Positions 11,259-20,409 are shown, counted from the stretch's first letter. The stretch is DNA of 64,000 nt from Actinomadura hibisca NBRC 15177 (GCF_001552635.1 NZ_BCRO01000031.1:151279-215278); one strand, 5' to 3'. Notes: generated by a model from the sequence alone, not told the origin. Program-made: numbers and translations.

Positions 11259-11537
11259 TCACGGGTTCGTCTTCGCCTGCGGCGTCGGGTACACCGGCGT
11301 GCGGCGGCCCGCCAGGCCCAGCGCCACCAGGATGCGGCCGACGGCGGGCCAGCGCTGCTCGACCAGCCGCGCCAGCGCGTAGTAGACGGCGGTGACGATG
11401 CCGACGGCCGCGACCGTCAGCGGCGCGCTGGTGTTCTCGTCCAGCACGATGCCGGTCTTGGCGGCGAGCCAGGTCACCAGCGCGCCGATCGCGACCGGCA
11501 CCCAGGTGCGGATCAGGCTCACGACGTAGTCGTCCAC
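11259..11537 (-). CDS. Small holin-like membrane protein
   Basis: A 92-aa protein with two hydrophobic helices (about 11-29 and 40-61) separated by a short polar loop, and a basic C-terminal tail. It lies downstream of an endolysin-like amidase in the same direction, with a 117-bp gap. Size, topology and neighbour match a holin paired with an endolysin, but no specific family is recognised. An ordinary small membrane protein cannot be excluded. Confidence 0.6.
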   Translation of the reverse strand: MDDYVVSLIRTWVPVAIGALVTWLAAKTGIVLDENTSAPLTVAAVGIVTAVYYALARLVEQRWPAVGRILVALGLAGRRTPVYPTPQAKTNP

Positions 11538-11654
11538 GGCGACCTCCTCAGGTCACTCTGCGGTCTCGCGCGCTGCGTCCGTCGGCTCGGCGGCGACGGC
11601 CAGGCGCCTCTTCCGTTGTGCCGTCCGGGACGCCGGGGCGTCCCGTCCCGGGGC

Positions 11655-12386
11655 CTATGCCTGCTGCTTCTCCCGCAGCAGGTCCAGCACCTGGTCGAGC
11701 TTGCTCTCCAGGCTCGCGACCTTCGCCTCCAGGCTCTTGACCTTGGCGTTGGTCTCGGTGTTCTGCCGGTAGCCCCACACCAGGTAGGAGCCGGGGGTCC
11801 AGTACTTGTTGCCGCCCGCGGCGGTCTCGGGCGGCGACTCGATGATTCCGTCGGTCAGCCAGACGTCCTTCACGCTGGGCAAGTCGTCCTCCTCGTGAGG
11901 GGTTCCGGTGAGGCTGCCGTCGCGGACCATCCCGTAGAGGATGGAGCCGGGGCAGCTGGTGGAGATGAAGTCGCGGTGGCCTCTGACAGCCCCGGCGACG
12001 CCCTTGCCGCGCAGCCAGGCGCGCAGCTCCTTGAACGCGTTGACCTGCTCGGACGTCGGGCGCTCGGCGTCGCCGGAACAGAACGTCACGCTCGTCCAGG
12101 TGGTGTTGCCGCCGGGCTGGGCGGCCTGCACGCGGCCGAAACCGCGGCCCTCCATCACGACGCCGTGTGGACAGACCGCGAAGGAATATCCGATATCGGC
12201 CCAGTTGCGAGATGGGCCCATATGGAACTTGCGGGTGTTGCGCCAGTAGGTGCGGCACGCGTCGTGGCCCTTGCGGGCGAGTCCCTGGTTCGCGCCGTCG
12301 TAGTGGACGACCAGGCCGTTCTTGCAAGGCGCGGTGCCGGCCGCAGTGCCCGGCCAGCCGAACACCGACCTCTTCTCCAGCTTCAT
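11655..12386 (-). CDS. Endolysin-like N-acetylmuramoyl-L-alanine amidase (PGRP/Amidase_2)
   Basis: A 243-aa amidase that would cut the bond between MurNAc and the stem peptide. The Zn ligands of the T7-lysozyme/PGRP fold are visible: His28 (VVHYDG), His137 (RGHRDF) and Cys145 (TSCPG), with the catalytic Tyr67 in DIGYSF. After the domain comes a linker and a heptad-like coiled coil (about 205-240, VKSLEAKVASLESKLDQV). There is no signal peptide, so export would need a holin, consistent with the small membrane protein downstream. The ATG at 12386 has GGAAGGA upstream. It looks phage-derived, but no other phage genes lie nearby. Confidence 0.85.
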   Translation of the reverse strand: MKLEKRSVFGWPGTAAGTAPCKNGLVVHYDGANQGLARKGHDACRTYWRNTRKFHMGPSRNWADIGYSFAVCPHGVVMEGRGFGRVQAAQPGGNTTWTSVTFCSGDAERPTSEQVNAFKELRAWLRGKGVAGAVRGHRDFISTSCPGSILYGMVRDGSLTGTPHEEDDLPSVKDVWLTDGIIESPPETAAGGNKYWTPGSYLVWGYRQNTETNAKVKSLEAKVASLESKLDQVLDLLREKQQA

Positions 12387-12462
12387 CCGCGTCCTTCCAC
12401 GTCCGGTTCGGGAAGCGGTGGCACGGGGGCCTCCGCTACCTCCAGGACACCTTTTGCTCCAT

Positions 12463-12487
12463 TCGGTGCGGAGCAAACCAGGTCGGA
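12463..12487 (-). promoter_or_regulatory. Inverted repeat upstream of the amidase gene
   Basis: TTTGCTCC, 9 nt, GGAGCAAA: a perfect 8-bp repeat about 77-101 bp before the amidase start, in an otherwise featureless 200-bp gap. It may be an operator for the lysis pair. Confidence 0.35.
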
Positions 12488-12588
12488 TCAGGATATGGGT
12501 CGCAGATGCCGATGCGCTTGCGGTGTGAGGTTTTTTGCCGTCCCGGTGGTACGCCGCCGTGCGGGCGTGCGGATCACCGCTGCCAAGG

Positions 12589-12627
12589 CGAAGGCCGCCG
12601 TCCCGTGTCGGGGAACGGCGGCCTTCG
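12589..12627 (-). terminator. Terminator after ctaD
   Basis: Perfect 13-bp inverted repeat (CGAAGGCCGCCGT / ACGGCGGCCTTCG), 21 bp downstream of the ctaD stop codon. Confidence 0.7.
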
Positions 12628-12648
12628 TGAGCAGGCGGGGCGGCGCGG

Positions 12649-14304
12649 TCAGTCCAGTGCCTTCCTGTCGGTGCCGACGTGCGGGTAGTGCAGGTCGAAC
12701 GCCGGACGCTCGGAGCGGATCCGCGGGATGGAGTTGAAGTTGTGCCGTGGCGGCGGGCACGAGGTGGCCCATTCCAGCGAGTTGCCGTGTCCCCACGGGT
12801 CGTCGACCGTGATCTTCGGTGCCCTCTTGTGGGTCAGGTAGAGGTTGTAGAGGAAGGGCAACATCGAGCAGCCGAGGAGGAACGAGAAGATCGTGGAGAC
12901 CTGGTTCAGGCCGACGAACTCGTCGGCGTAGTCGGCGTAGCGGCGCGGCATGCCGGCCGCGCCCAGCCAGTGCTGCACCAGGAAGGTGCCGTGGAAGCCG
13001 ATGAACAACATCCAGAACTGGATCTTGCCCAGGGTCTCGTTCAGCCGCTTGCCGGTGAACTTGGGCCACCAGAAGTAGAAGCCGGCGAACATCGCGAACA
13101 CCACCGTGCCGAAGACCGTGTAGTGGAAGTGCGCCACCACGAAGTAGGAGTCGGAGACCTGGAAGTCCATCGGCGGCGAGGCCAGGATGACGCCGGTCAG
13201 GCCGCCGAACAGGAAGGTGACCAGGAAGCCGATCGACCACAACATCGGTGTCTCGAACGTCAGTTGCCCCCGCCACAACGTGCCCGCCCAGTTGAAGAAC
13301 TTCACGCCGGTGGGCACGGCGATGAGCAGCGACATGAACGAGAAGAACGGCAGCAGCACCTGGCCGGTCACGAACATGTGGTGCGCCCACACCGTCACCG
13401 ACAGGCCGGAGATGGCGATGGTGGCGAACACCAGGCTCACGTAGCCGAAGATCGGCTTGCGGCTGAACACCGGGAGGATCTCGGTCACGATGCCGAAGAA
13501 GGGCAACGCGATGATGTAGACCTCGGGGTGCCCGAAGAACCAGAACAGGTGCTGCCACAACAACGAGCCGCCCGTCGCGCCGTCGAAGATGTGCGCGCCG
13601 AACTTGCGGTCGGCCTCCAGGGCCAGCAGCGCGGCGGCCAGCACCGGGAAGGCCAGCAGCACCAGGATCGAGGTGAGCAGGATGTTCCAGGTGAAGATCG
13701 GCATCCGGAACATCGTCATGCCGGGCGCGCGCATGCACAGGATCGTGGTGATGAAGTTGACCGCGCCCATGATCGTGCCGAAACCCGACATCGCCAGGCC
13801 CATCACCCACATGTCACCGCCGATGCCCGGCGAGCGGACCGCGTCCGACAGCGGGGCGTAGGCGGTCCACCCGAAGGCCGCCGCGCCGTTCGGGGTGAGG
13901 AACCCCGCGACGGCGATCAGGCTGCCGAACAGGTAGAGCCAGTAGGCCAGCATGTTCATGCGGGGGAACGCGACGTCGGGCGCGCCGATCTGCAACGGCA
14001 TGATCACGTTGGCGAAGCCCGCGAACAGCGGCGTGGCGAACATCAGCAACATCACCGTGCCGTGCATGGTGAACGCCTGGTTGAACTGCTCGTTGTTGAG
14101 CATCTGCAGGCCGGTTTCGAGCAGTTCGGCCCGGATGCCCAGCGCCAGCACGCCGCCGAACAGGAAGAAGGCGAACGACGTGATCAGGTAGAGGTAGCCG
14201 ATCTTCTTATGGTCGGTGGAGGAGAGCCAGTCGGCGACCAGCCGCCCCTTGCGGGTGCGGGGACCGGGAGCCGGGACGGCGACGGTGGCCTGGGTGGTGG
14301 TCAT
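12649..14304 (-). CDS. ctaD: Cytochrome c oxidase subunit I (aa3-type), orphan copy
   Basis: A 551-aa, 12-helix haem-copper oxidase subunit I that reduces O2 and pumps protons in the plasma membrane. Ligands are present: the haem a His81 (FTMHGT), CuB His259 with the cross-linked Tyr263 ([12 protein letters not shown]), the His308-His309 pair ([10 protein letters not shown]), and the distal HFHYT pair near 391-393. Length and all helices are normal. The usual partners ctaC, ctaE and qcrCAB are absent; the gene stands alone between terminator and promoter, so it is either an extra copy or the chromosomally detached ctaD seen in some actinomycetes. Its partner subunits must be encoded elsewhere. 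Confidence 0.95.
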   Translation of the reverse strand: MTTTQATVAVPAPGPRTRKGRLVADWLSSTDHKKIGYLYLITSFAFFLFGGVLALGIRAELLETGLQMLNNEQFNQAFTMHGTVMLLMFATPLFAGFANVIMPLQIGAPDVAFPRMNMLAYWLYLFGSLIAVAGFLTPNGAAAFGWTAYAPLSDAVRSPGIGGDMWVMGLAMSGFGTIMGAVNFITTILCMRAPGMTMFRMPIFTWNILLTSILVLLAFPVLAAALLALEADRKFGAHIFDGATGGSLLWQHLFWFFGHPEVYIIALPFFGIVTEILPVFSRKPIFGYVSLVFATIAISGLSVTVWAHHMFVTGQVLLPFFSFMSLLIAVPTGVKFFNWAGTLWRGQLTFETPMLWSIGFLVTFLFGGLTGVILASPPMDFQVSDSYFVVAHFHYTVFGTVVFAMFAGFYFWWPKFTGKRLNETLGKIQFWMLFIGFHGTFLVQHWLGAAGMPRRYADYADEFVGLNQVSTIFSFLLGCSMLPFLYNLYLTHKRAPKITVDDPWGHGNSLEWATSCPPPRHNFNSIPRIRSERPAFDLHYPHVGTDRKALD

Positions 14305-14664
14305 CTGTGTCGGTCATCCCTGTCGGTGTCGGTCCGCGGTGCCGAACGGCCGACGCCGGCGGCGTCCGGGCCCCGTGCCCCTAGAGCGGGAAACAGCGGC
14401 CGAACCGCACGACAGTGCGAGATCGGCCGATAACAGTCCGCATGGTTCTTGTTGGAATGATTACCGACAGGCGGGGCCGGCCAACGTTGCGCCGAGTAAA
14501 CGATCTCAATCTTTTGGACAGGTTTTCCGCGTACACCGGATGCCGACCGGGCGCGAGGACATGCAGGCGGCCTCGTAGGGAAAGCCTTGTTTGGTTCTAC
14601 GTGGCTATTTCTCCACGGGGCGAAGTGAAGGAAAGGAAGGAGGGTTGTGCGATAGGGGGCTCTG
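14305..14664. other. Divergent intergenic region between ctaD and the amine oxidase
   Basis: 360 bp without a gene. The middle part (about 14410-14640) is AT-richer than its surroundings and probably carries the promoters for both flanking genes; no box is clear enough to assign. GGGGG at 14655-14659 serves as ribosome binding site for the amine oxidase. Confidence 0.5.
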
Positions 14665-15996
14665 GTGGACCGTCGCGCCGTCGACGTCGTGGTGGCAGGT
14701 GCCGGGTTCGCCGGTCTGGCCGCCGCTCACCGGCTGGTCGAGGCCGGGTTGCGGGTGGCTCTGGTCGAGGCTCGCGACCGAGTGGGCGGGCGTGCGCTGT
14801 CCCGCGTCCTGCCTGACGGGACGCACCTGGATCTAGGCGGTCAGTGGGTGGGGCCCACCCAGTACGAGATGCAGAAGCTCATCGCGCAGTACGGGACGGA
14901 GAGCTACCCGACGCCTGAATTCGGGCAGGCGGTCATCGACTACGAGGGCGAGCATGTCGGGGAAATGCCCTCGGAGGCGCGCAGGCTCTGTGCGGAACTC
15001 GACCGGCTCAGCCGGGAGATATCCGCGAACGCTCCCTGGGAGCACCCACAAGCGCGATTGTGGGACGGCCAGACCCTCGCCTCATGGCTGGCGGGCGCGA
15101 CCGACGACCCCGTGGCCGCACGAGCGGCGGCGAGGCAGACCGCCGGAGCGCTCCTGTCGCTCGACGCGGCGGACGCCTCGCTGCTGGAGACGCTGTTCTA
15201 CCTGGCCAGCGCCGGAGGACTGGACGTTCTGGTCGGCTACGAAGGGGGCGCGCAGTCGCACCGTCTCGTCGGCGGACCACAAGCGCTCGCCGAACGTATG
15301 GCGGACGCTCTGCCCGCCAGGACGGTTCATCTTGGCGAGCCTGTGCGGCGGATCGAGCACGGCGGCGGCAAAGTGGTAGTCCACTCCGACGGGCTCCGGT
15401 TGGAAGCGACGGCCGCTATCGTCGCCGTCCCCGCCGTTCTCGTAGGCCGCATCGACTACGAGCCGCCTCTACCGGCCGTACGGGACGGGTGCACGCAGCG
15501 GATGGCCGCCGGATACGCCATCAAGACCCACGCCGTCTACCGCGAGCCGTTCTGGCGGGATCGCGGGCTGTCCGGCGTCAGCTTCAGCAGTTGTGGAGTG
15601 CTCACTGAGACCGTCGACAACACCCCGCCGACGGGACCCAGCGCGGTCCTGACCGGTTTCGCCTACGGAGCCGACGCCCTCCGGCTGCGCGCCCTGGACG
15701 CGCGAGCCCGCCGCGAGGTGGTCGTGGCCCGCCTTGCCGAACTGTTCGGCGATCAGGCCCGCGACGTGCAGGAGTTCGTGGAGTTCGACTGGCTGGCCGA
15801 GCCCTGGACGCGCGGTTGCTTCTCCGGCCACCTGGCTCCCGGAGGTTGGACGGGCTTCGGCCGGGCGCTGCGCGAACCGGTCGGCCCGCTGCACTGGGCC
15901 GGGACCGAGACCGCCACCCGCTGGAACGGGTACTTCGACGGCGCGGTCCAGTCCGGCCGCCGCGCGGCCGACGAGGTGGTTGAGTCCTTGCGGTAA
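14665..15996 (+). CDS. Flavin monoamine oxidase family protein
   Basis: A 443-aa FAD-dependent amine oxidase. The N-terminal dinucleotide fold VVVAGAGFAGLAAA (from residue 6) is followed by EARDRVGGRA and GGQWVGPTQ. The conserved active-site Lys is present in GYAIKTHAVY. The C-terminal FAD motif is WAGTETATRWNGYFDGAV, close to eukaryotic MAO and bacterial putrescine/tyramine oxidases. The Cys that binds FAD covalently in MAO is not evident. There is no signal peptide, so it is cytoplasmic. The substrate is unknown (primary amines likely). The GTG start is preceded by a G-rich ribosome site. No partner gene is adjacent. Confidence 0.9.
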   Translation: MDRRAVDVVVAGAGFAGLAAAHRLVEAGLRVALVEARDRVGGRALSRVLPDGTHLDLGGQWVGPTQYEMQKLIAQYGTESYPTPEFGQAVIDYEGEHVGEMPSEARRLCAELDRLSREISANAPWEHPQARLWDGQTLASWLAGATDDPVAARAAARQTAGALLSLDAADASLLETLFYLASAGGLDVLVGYEGGAQSHRLVGGPQALAERMADALPARTVHLGEPVRRIEHGGGKVVVHSDGLRLEATAAIVAVPAVLVGRIDYEPPLPAVRDGCTQRMAAGYAIKTHAVYREPFWRDRGLSGVSFSSCGVLTETVDNTPPTGPSAVLTGFAYGADALRLRALDARARREVVVARLAELFGDQARDVQEFVEFDWLAEPWTRGCFSGHLAPGGWTGFGRALREPVGPLHWAGTETATRWNGYFDGAVQSGRRAADEVVESLR

Positions 15997-16158
15997 GCCC
16001 GTCACGGCACCAGGGGCCGCACCAGGCGCAGCGAACCCCCGTGTCCCAGCCGTACCCGGACCGTGATCACGGCGAACACCCGCCATCTCCTTGATCACTC
16101 ATGACCGGCTCCGGGCGTGTCGGCGCCGTCCACCGCTGCAATCCGCCAGAATCAGCAC

Positions 16159-16527
16159 ATGTTGCGAGTCGGATCGGTCGTGCTGGGTGTCGCTGACGTG
16201 CCGCGTGCGGCCGCGTTCTGGACGGAGGCGCTGGGCTACGTCGCGCGCGAGCAGACGAAGGACACCTGGGTGGTGCTGGAACCTGCGAAGGGGGCCGGTG
16301 TGCAACTGGCGCTCGGTTACAGCGAGACGCAGGTCCAGGAGCACCCGCGCGTCCACCTGGACCTGTACGTCGAGGACGCCGCCGAGCAGACCGCCGAGAT
16401 CGAACGCCTGGTGTCCCTGGGCGCCCAGCACGTCGACTGGGACCTCTACCCCGACGACCCCGACTTCGTCGTGCTGGCCGACCCCGAGGGCAACCGCTTC
16501 TGCGTCATCAACAGCGGCCACCACTGA
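16159..16527 (+). CDS. VOC-family (glyoxalase/bleomycin-resistance-like) protein
   Basis: A 122-aa single-module VOC protein: the first beta-alpha-beta unit (VGSVVLGVADVPRAAAFWTEALGY) and the second (HLDLYVEDAAEQTAEIERLVSLGAQ), ending with DPEGNRFCVI. Potential metal or substrate ligands include His119-120 of the C-terminus and Glu residues, but the function (dioxygenase, resistance protein, isomerase) cannot be told. The ATG at 16159 is chosen because the fold starts at MLRVGSVVL; an upstream in-frame ATG (16117) would add a non-conserved tail. A sigma factor gene follows 46 bp later. Confidence 0.8.
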   Translation: MLRVGSVVLGVADVPRAAAFWTEALGYVAREQTKDTWVVLEPAKGAGVQLALGYSETQVQEHPRVHLDLYVEDAAEQTAEIERLVSLGAQHVDWDLYPDDPDFVVLADPEGNRFCVINSGHH

Positions 16528-16573
16528 TTTCTGCGGCCAGGGCACCGCAAAAACGGGGGATATGCTCCGGCGG

Positions 16574-17545
16574 GTGACTTCCACCGAGGACTTCGCCGTG
16601 CGGGCCGAGGCACACCGTCGCGAATTGCGGGTGCACTGCTACCGGCTGGCAGGCAGCTTCGACGAGGCCGAGGACCTGGTGCAGGAGACGCTGCTGCGCG
16701 CCTGGCGCAGCCGCGACCAGCTTGAGGACGGCGCGAGCCTCCGCGCCTGGCTCTACAAGATCGCGACCAACACCTGCCTCGACTTCCTGCGCCGCGTCGA
16801 CCGCCGGCCCCGCACGTACGCGCCGGTGGCGGGCATGGACCACGGCGACGGGACGCCCCCGGACTTCCTGGAGTGGCTGCAACCCTTCCCCGACGCCCTC
16901 CTCGACCCCGAACGGCCCGACGAGGAGGCCGTCGCGCGGGAGACCGTCGAGCTGGTCTTCCTCATCGCGATCCAGCACCTCACCCCGCAGCAGCGGGCGG
17001 TGTTCGTGTTCCGCGAGGTGCTCGGCTGGACGGCCGCCGAGACCGCGGCGGCGATGGACCTGAGCGTCGCGTCGGTCAACAGCGCGTTGCAGCGCGCCAA
17101 GCCGGGCCTGCGCCGGCACCTGCCCGAGGACCGCGCGCAGTGGAGCACCCAGGGGCCGACCGCCGAAGAGCGCAAGGTGATCGACGCCTACATGGCCGTC
17201 TCGCAGAGCGGGAACCTGGACGGCATCGCCGACCTGCTCACCAGCGACATCGTGCTGACGATGCCGCCGAACCCGTTCTGGTTCACCTCGCGCGCGGCGA
17301 TGATGGCGTTCGTGGGGCAGAGCCTGAACCCGGTGGTGCCGATGTACCTGGGGGAGTGGAAGTACCTGCCCGCGGCGGTCAACCGGATGCCCGCCGTCGC
17401 CGGGTACGTGCGCCGTCCGGGCACCACGATCTTCCGCGCGCAGACGCTCGAAGCGCTGCGCGTGCGGGACGGCAGGATCGCCGAGATCACGACCTTCGAG
17501 CCGCACCTGCTCGCGGCCTTCGGGATGCCGCTGGTGATCCGCTGA
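16574..17545 (+). CDS. ECF sigma factor with SnoaL-like C-terminal domain (SigG/SigJ-like)
   Basis: A 323-aa sigma-70 family factor. Region 2 (ELRVHCYRLAGSFDEAEDLVQ) and region 4 (LTPQQRAVFVFREVLGW to SVNSALQRAK) are clear, followed by a SnoaL-like domain (about 200-320) with VIDAYMAVSQSGNLDGIADLL and MPPNPFWF. It lacks the WLPEP, DGGG and NPEKL motifs of ECF41 seen elsewhere in the window, and fits the SigG/TIGR02960-type group. GTG at 16574 is preferred from homologue starts; ATG at 16562 is possible. No anti-sigma gene is adjacent. The SDR gene 100 bp downstream may be a target. Confidence 0.85.
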   Translation: MTSTEDFAVRAEAHRRELRVHCYRLAGSFDEAEDLVQETLLRAWRSRDQLEDGASLRAWLYKIATNTCLDFLRRVDRRPRTYAPVAGMDHGDGTPPDFLEWLQPFPDALLDPERPDEEAVARETVELVFLIAIQHLTPQQRAVFVFREVLGWTAAETAAAMDLSVASVNSALQRAKPGLRRHLPEDRAQWSTQGPTAEERKVIDAYMAVSQSGNLDGIADLLTSDIVLTMPPNPFWFTSRAAMMAFVGQSLNPVVPMYLGEWKYLPAAVNRMPAVAGYVRRPGTTIFRAQTLEALRVRDGRIAEITTFEPHLLAAFGMPLVIR

Positions 17546-17645
17546 GAATTCTTTCTCGGGACCCGATGAGTCGCCGGGAAGCCGTACGTCCTATGGGCAT
17601 GAACGGCGCGCGACGGGCGCGCCGCACAGCCTCAGGGAGACGGAC

Positions 17646-18425
17646 ATGCAGCGACTTCAGAACCGCACCGCCATCATCTGGGGCGGCGCCGGGTCGATCG
17701 GCACCGCCACCGCCCGCCGCTTCGCCGAGGAGGGCGCGACCGTCTACCTCGCCGGGACGACCGAGGCCACGCTGAAGGACGCGGCCACCACCACCGGCGC
17801 CGCCGGCTACGGCGTGGTCGACGTGCTCGACGAGGACGCCGTCACCGCGTTCATCGCGCGCGTCGTCGCCGAGACGGGGCGGCTCGACGTGTCGTTCAAC
17901 GTGGCCGCCCGCGGCGACGTCCACGGCACCCCGCTGCTGGAGATCCCGGCCGCCGACTTCGTCAAGCCCGTGACGCGGGGCATCACCGGCTCCTTCCACA
18001 CCGCCCGCGCCGCCGCCCGGCAGATGGTGGCGCAGGGATCGGGCGTCGTCGTCGAGCTCGACAGCGCGTCGGGACGCGGCAGCGGGCCGAACATGGGCGG
18101 CACCGGCGCGGCCGACGGCGCCAAGGACGCGCTGGTCCGCGACCTCGCCCAGGAGGTCGGACCGAGCGGCGTCCGGGTCGTCGGCATCTGGACCGCCGGG
18201 CTCACCGACAGCCTGACCGCCGAGAAGCTCGGCGCGACGCTGGGCGCTCCGGTGCCGCAGGAGATGGTCGACACCATCATCGCCAACCTCGACTCGTTGC
18301 GGATGACCCGGAAGTCCCCGGTGACGACGCAGATCGCCGCGACCGCCGCCTTCCTGGCCTCCGACGACGCGGCCGCGATCACCGCGACCTGGATCAACGC
18401 GACCGCCGGAATGTTCCCGAGCTGA
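17646..18425 (+). CDS. Atypical short-chain dehydrogenase/reductase lacking the catalytic Tyr
   Basis: A 259-aa Rossmann protein of SDR type: the cofactor motif is GGAGSIGTA (about 13-21), VVDVLDE follows, and NVAAR replaces the usual NNAG. At the active site, where YxxxK is expected, the sequence reads GTGAADGAKDAL: Lys is kept but Tyr is Ala. SDRs without this Tyr are often non-oxidoreductive or unusual. It follows the SnoaL-tailed sigma factor and may be co-regulated. It ends at a 19-bp hairpin terminator. Confidence 0.8.
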   Translation: MQRLQNRTAIIWGGAGSIGTATARRFAEEGATVYLAGTTEATLKDAATTTGAAGYGVVDVLDEDAVTAFIARVVAETGRLDVSFNVAARGDVHGTPLLEIPAADFVKPVTRGITGSFHTARAAARQMVAQGSGVVVELDSASGRGSGPNMGGTGAADGAKDALVRDLAQEVGPSGVRVVGIWTAGLTDSLTAEKLGATLGAPVPQEMVDTIIANLDSLRMTRKSPVTTQIAATAAFLASDDAAAITATWINATAGMFPS

Positions 18426-18452
18426 ACCACCACGACGCGCGGCAGCGCCGAG

Positions 18453-18494
18453 TCCGGTGGGACGCCGTATCAACAGATACGGCGTCCCACCGGA
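18453..18494 (+). terminator. Very strong hairpin terminator after SDR gene
   Basis: Perfect 19-bp inverted repeat (TCCGGTGGGACGCCGTATC and its complement) around a 4-nt AACA loop, the longest perfect stem in the window. Confidence 0.8.
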
Positions 18495-18609
18495 TCACAC
18501 TTCTCGGCGCGGCCTCGATCCCGTCCACGACGCCGAGAGCAAAGAAGACGACGATGTACGCCGCACGCGGGGAAGGCACGGCCAGCCTTGACCGCGAGCA
18601 CGCAGAAAG

Positions 18610-18714
18610 CGGGCCGCGCACTCGGACCAGCCCGGCGCGACGCCACCACTCGGCGGCGCGGCGTTCGACGGGACGCAGGCCGAGAACGGAGTGGAACAAC
18701 GCGATGTGGGCCAT
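18610..18714 (-). pseudogene. N-terminal remnant of a dienelactone hydrolase family protein
   Basis: The minus-strand frame from the ATG at 18714 reads MAHIALFHSVLGLRPVE and continues RRAAEWWRRAG, the typical start of actinomycete dienelactone hydrolase family proteins. The following residues no longer resemble the family and neither the nucleophile nor the His motif appears. About 35 codons survive in the 370-bp gap between the terminator and the next gene. Confidence 0.4.
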
Positions 18715-18793
18715 GAGATCATCGTGCTGGATGGAGCCGTTGTGCGGATATCGGCCCGATGGCTTGCGCCTGACGCAGGGTCAACCTTTCAGC

Positions 18794-19630
18794 ATGGTCG
18801 ACATGACCACGAGCGCTGAACGGAACATGACCATGCGTTACTTCACGATCCACCACGACGGCGTCACGATCCCGGTGACCCGCAGCGGTCAGGGGCGGTC
18901 GCTGGTTCTGTGCCCTGGGCTCAACTCCACGCAGGCTGACCTGCACGAGCTGGCCGGGCTGCTGCGGCGTGATCACGACGTCATCACCTTCGACCTCCGA
19001 GGCCACGGCCTCGCCTCGGCCGCCGACCGGTACTCCTTCGAGGCGTTCCTCAGCGACCTGGCCGCCGTACTGGCAGATCCGGAACGCCTCGGCCTGTCCG
19101 CGGCGCCTCTGCTCGTGGGCTACTCGCTGGGCGCGGATCTGGCCGTCCACTACGCCTCCGAGCATTCGGATGTCGTCGCCGGGCTCGTTCTCATCGACGG
19201 GGCCAACCCGGTGCCCGAACCGTTCATCACCAAGGCCGATCGGCCGGAGTTCCGCGCCATGTGGGACGGCCTGGCCGCGCAGCAGCAGGCCAGGCGGGGC
19301 ACCGAGCGTCAGGTCCTGCTCACCGGCCAGGAGATCCTGGACGTGAACGTCGAGATCGACGCCGTGCGGTCGCGGATCCTCGACCGGTACCGGAAGATCG
19401 ACCTGCCCATCAGCATGATCATGTCGACCTCGATGACCGGTGACGGCGGCGACGACCGCGCGGCCCGGTTCAACCGCAACTGGCGCGCGGGCGTCGAGCG
19501 GCTCGTCCGGGAGCAGCCACGCATCTCCACCACCTGGCTCGACGCCGATCACCGGCTCGTCTTCACCCACGCCCCAGAGATCGCCCAGATCATCCGGAGC
19601 GCCCGCACGGCCCCTGGGACACTGGCCTGA
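18794..19630 (+). CDS. Alpha/beta hydrolase
   Basis: A 278-aa cytoplasmic alpha/beta hydrolase: oxyanion-region LVLCPGLNS, FDLRGHG, nucleophile Ser in VGYSLGAD, an acid after the LILIDGA-type strand, and His in DADHRLVF. A related general fold covers esterases, lipases and haloperoxidases; the substrate is unknown. The start is uncertain because four in-frame ATGs (18794, 18803, 18827, 18833) lie close together. Its stop TGA overlaps the ATG of the MerR regulator (TGATG), so the two are translationally coupled and the hydrolase is probably under that regulator. Confidence 0.75.
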   Translation: MVDMTTSAERNMTMRYFTIHHDGVTIPVTRSGQGRSLVLCPGLNSTQADLHELAGLLRRDHDVITFDLRGHGLASAADRYSFEAFLSDLAAVLADPERLGLSAAPLLVGYSLGADLAVHYASEHSDVVAGLVLIDGANPVPEPFITKADRPEFRAMWDGLAAQQQARRGTERQVLLTGQEILDVNVEIDAVRSRILDRYRKIDLPISMIMSTSMTGDGGDDRAARFNRNWRAGVERLVREQPRISTTWLDADHRLVFTHAPEIAQIIRSARTAPGTLA

Positions 19631-20403
19631 TGCTGACCATCGGCGAGCTGGCGTCGTACGCCGGAGTGACGGTGCGCGCGGTGCGGCACTACCACGCCAA
19701 GGGCCTGCTGCCCGAGCCCGAGCGCGATCATTCCGGCTACCGCAGGTACGACGCCGCCGCCGTGATCGAGCTGATCAGAATCCGCACCCTCGCCGGGGCC
19801 GGCGTCCCTCTGGCGCGGGTCCGGGAGCTGTTGCGCGCCGACGAGGATGAGTTCGCCGCAGCGGTCGCCGACATCGACAGGCGGCTCCAGGCGGAGATCC
19901 GCGAACGGCAGCGGCACCGCGAGCAGATCGCCCGGCTCGCCGCCGGAGACAGCCTGGCGCTGCCCCCAGAGGTGGTCGCCTTCCTCGACCGCCTGCGGGC
20001 GCTCGGGATCGACGAGCGCATCGTCGAGGTCGAACGTGACGGCTGGATCCTGCTGGCCGCGCGCTCACCCGAACGTGTCCCCGAGTGGACGGCGCGCAAG
20101 CAGGAGCAGATCGCCGACCCCCGCTTCATCGACTTCTACCGCACGCTGGGCCGAGCCCTCGACTGGCCCGCCGACGATCCGCGGCTGGTCGAGCTGGCCG
20201 ACGAGGTGGCCGCCTACATCACCCGGATGGCCGACGAGAGAGGCGAGGACTACGTCAACGACGTCGATATCGAGCCACCGTTGATCAAACTGATGGACGC
20301 CCTGGCCTTCGACACCGCGCCGCCGGCCCGCCACCTGATCGAGCTGTTGAAGAAACGCGGCTGGCGTGGCTGGACCAAGCTCGAACGCGTTGAACAAGCC
20401 TGA
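19630..20403 (+). CDS. MerR-family transcriptional regulator
   Basis: A 257-aa regulator with the MerR winged helix at the N-terminus (TIGELASYAGVTVRAVRHYHAKGLL, then SGYRRYD), a long dimerisation helix (about 65-105), and a helical effector domain of the TipAS-like length but without recognisable Cys metal ligands. It probably senses an organic compound. It overlaps the upstream hydrolase gene by one base and probably controls it. The gene converges on the desaturase with only 6 bp between the stop codons. Confidence 0.85.
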   Translation: MLTIGELASYAGVTVRAVRHYHAKGLLPEPERDHSGYRRYDAAAVIELIRIRTLAGAGVPLARVRELLRADEDEFAAAVADIDRRLQAEIRERQRHREQIARLAAGDSLALPPEVVAFLDRLRALGIDERIVEVERDGWILLAARSPERVPEWTARKQEQIADPRFIDFYRTLGRALDWPADDPRLVELADEVAAYITRMADERGEDYVNDVDIEPPLIKLMDALAFDTAPPARHLIELLKKRGWRGWTKLERVEQA

Positions 20404-20409
20404 GCCGCC

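Noticed and set aside
12679..14433. Plus-strand frame of 584 codons opposite ctaD
   Set aside because: It is rich in His, Gln, Arg and Glu without any family; ctaD on the other strand is certain.
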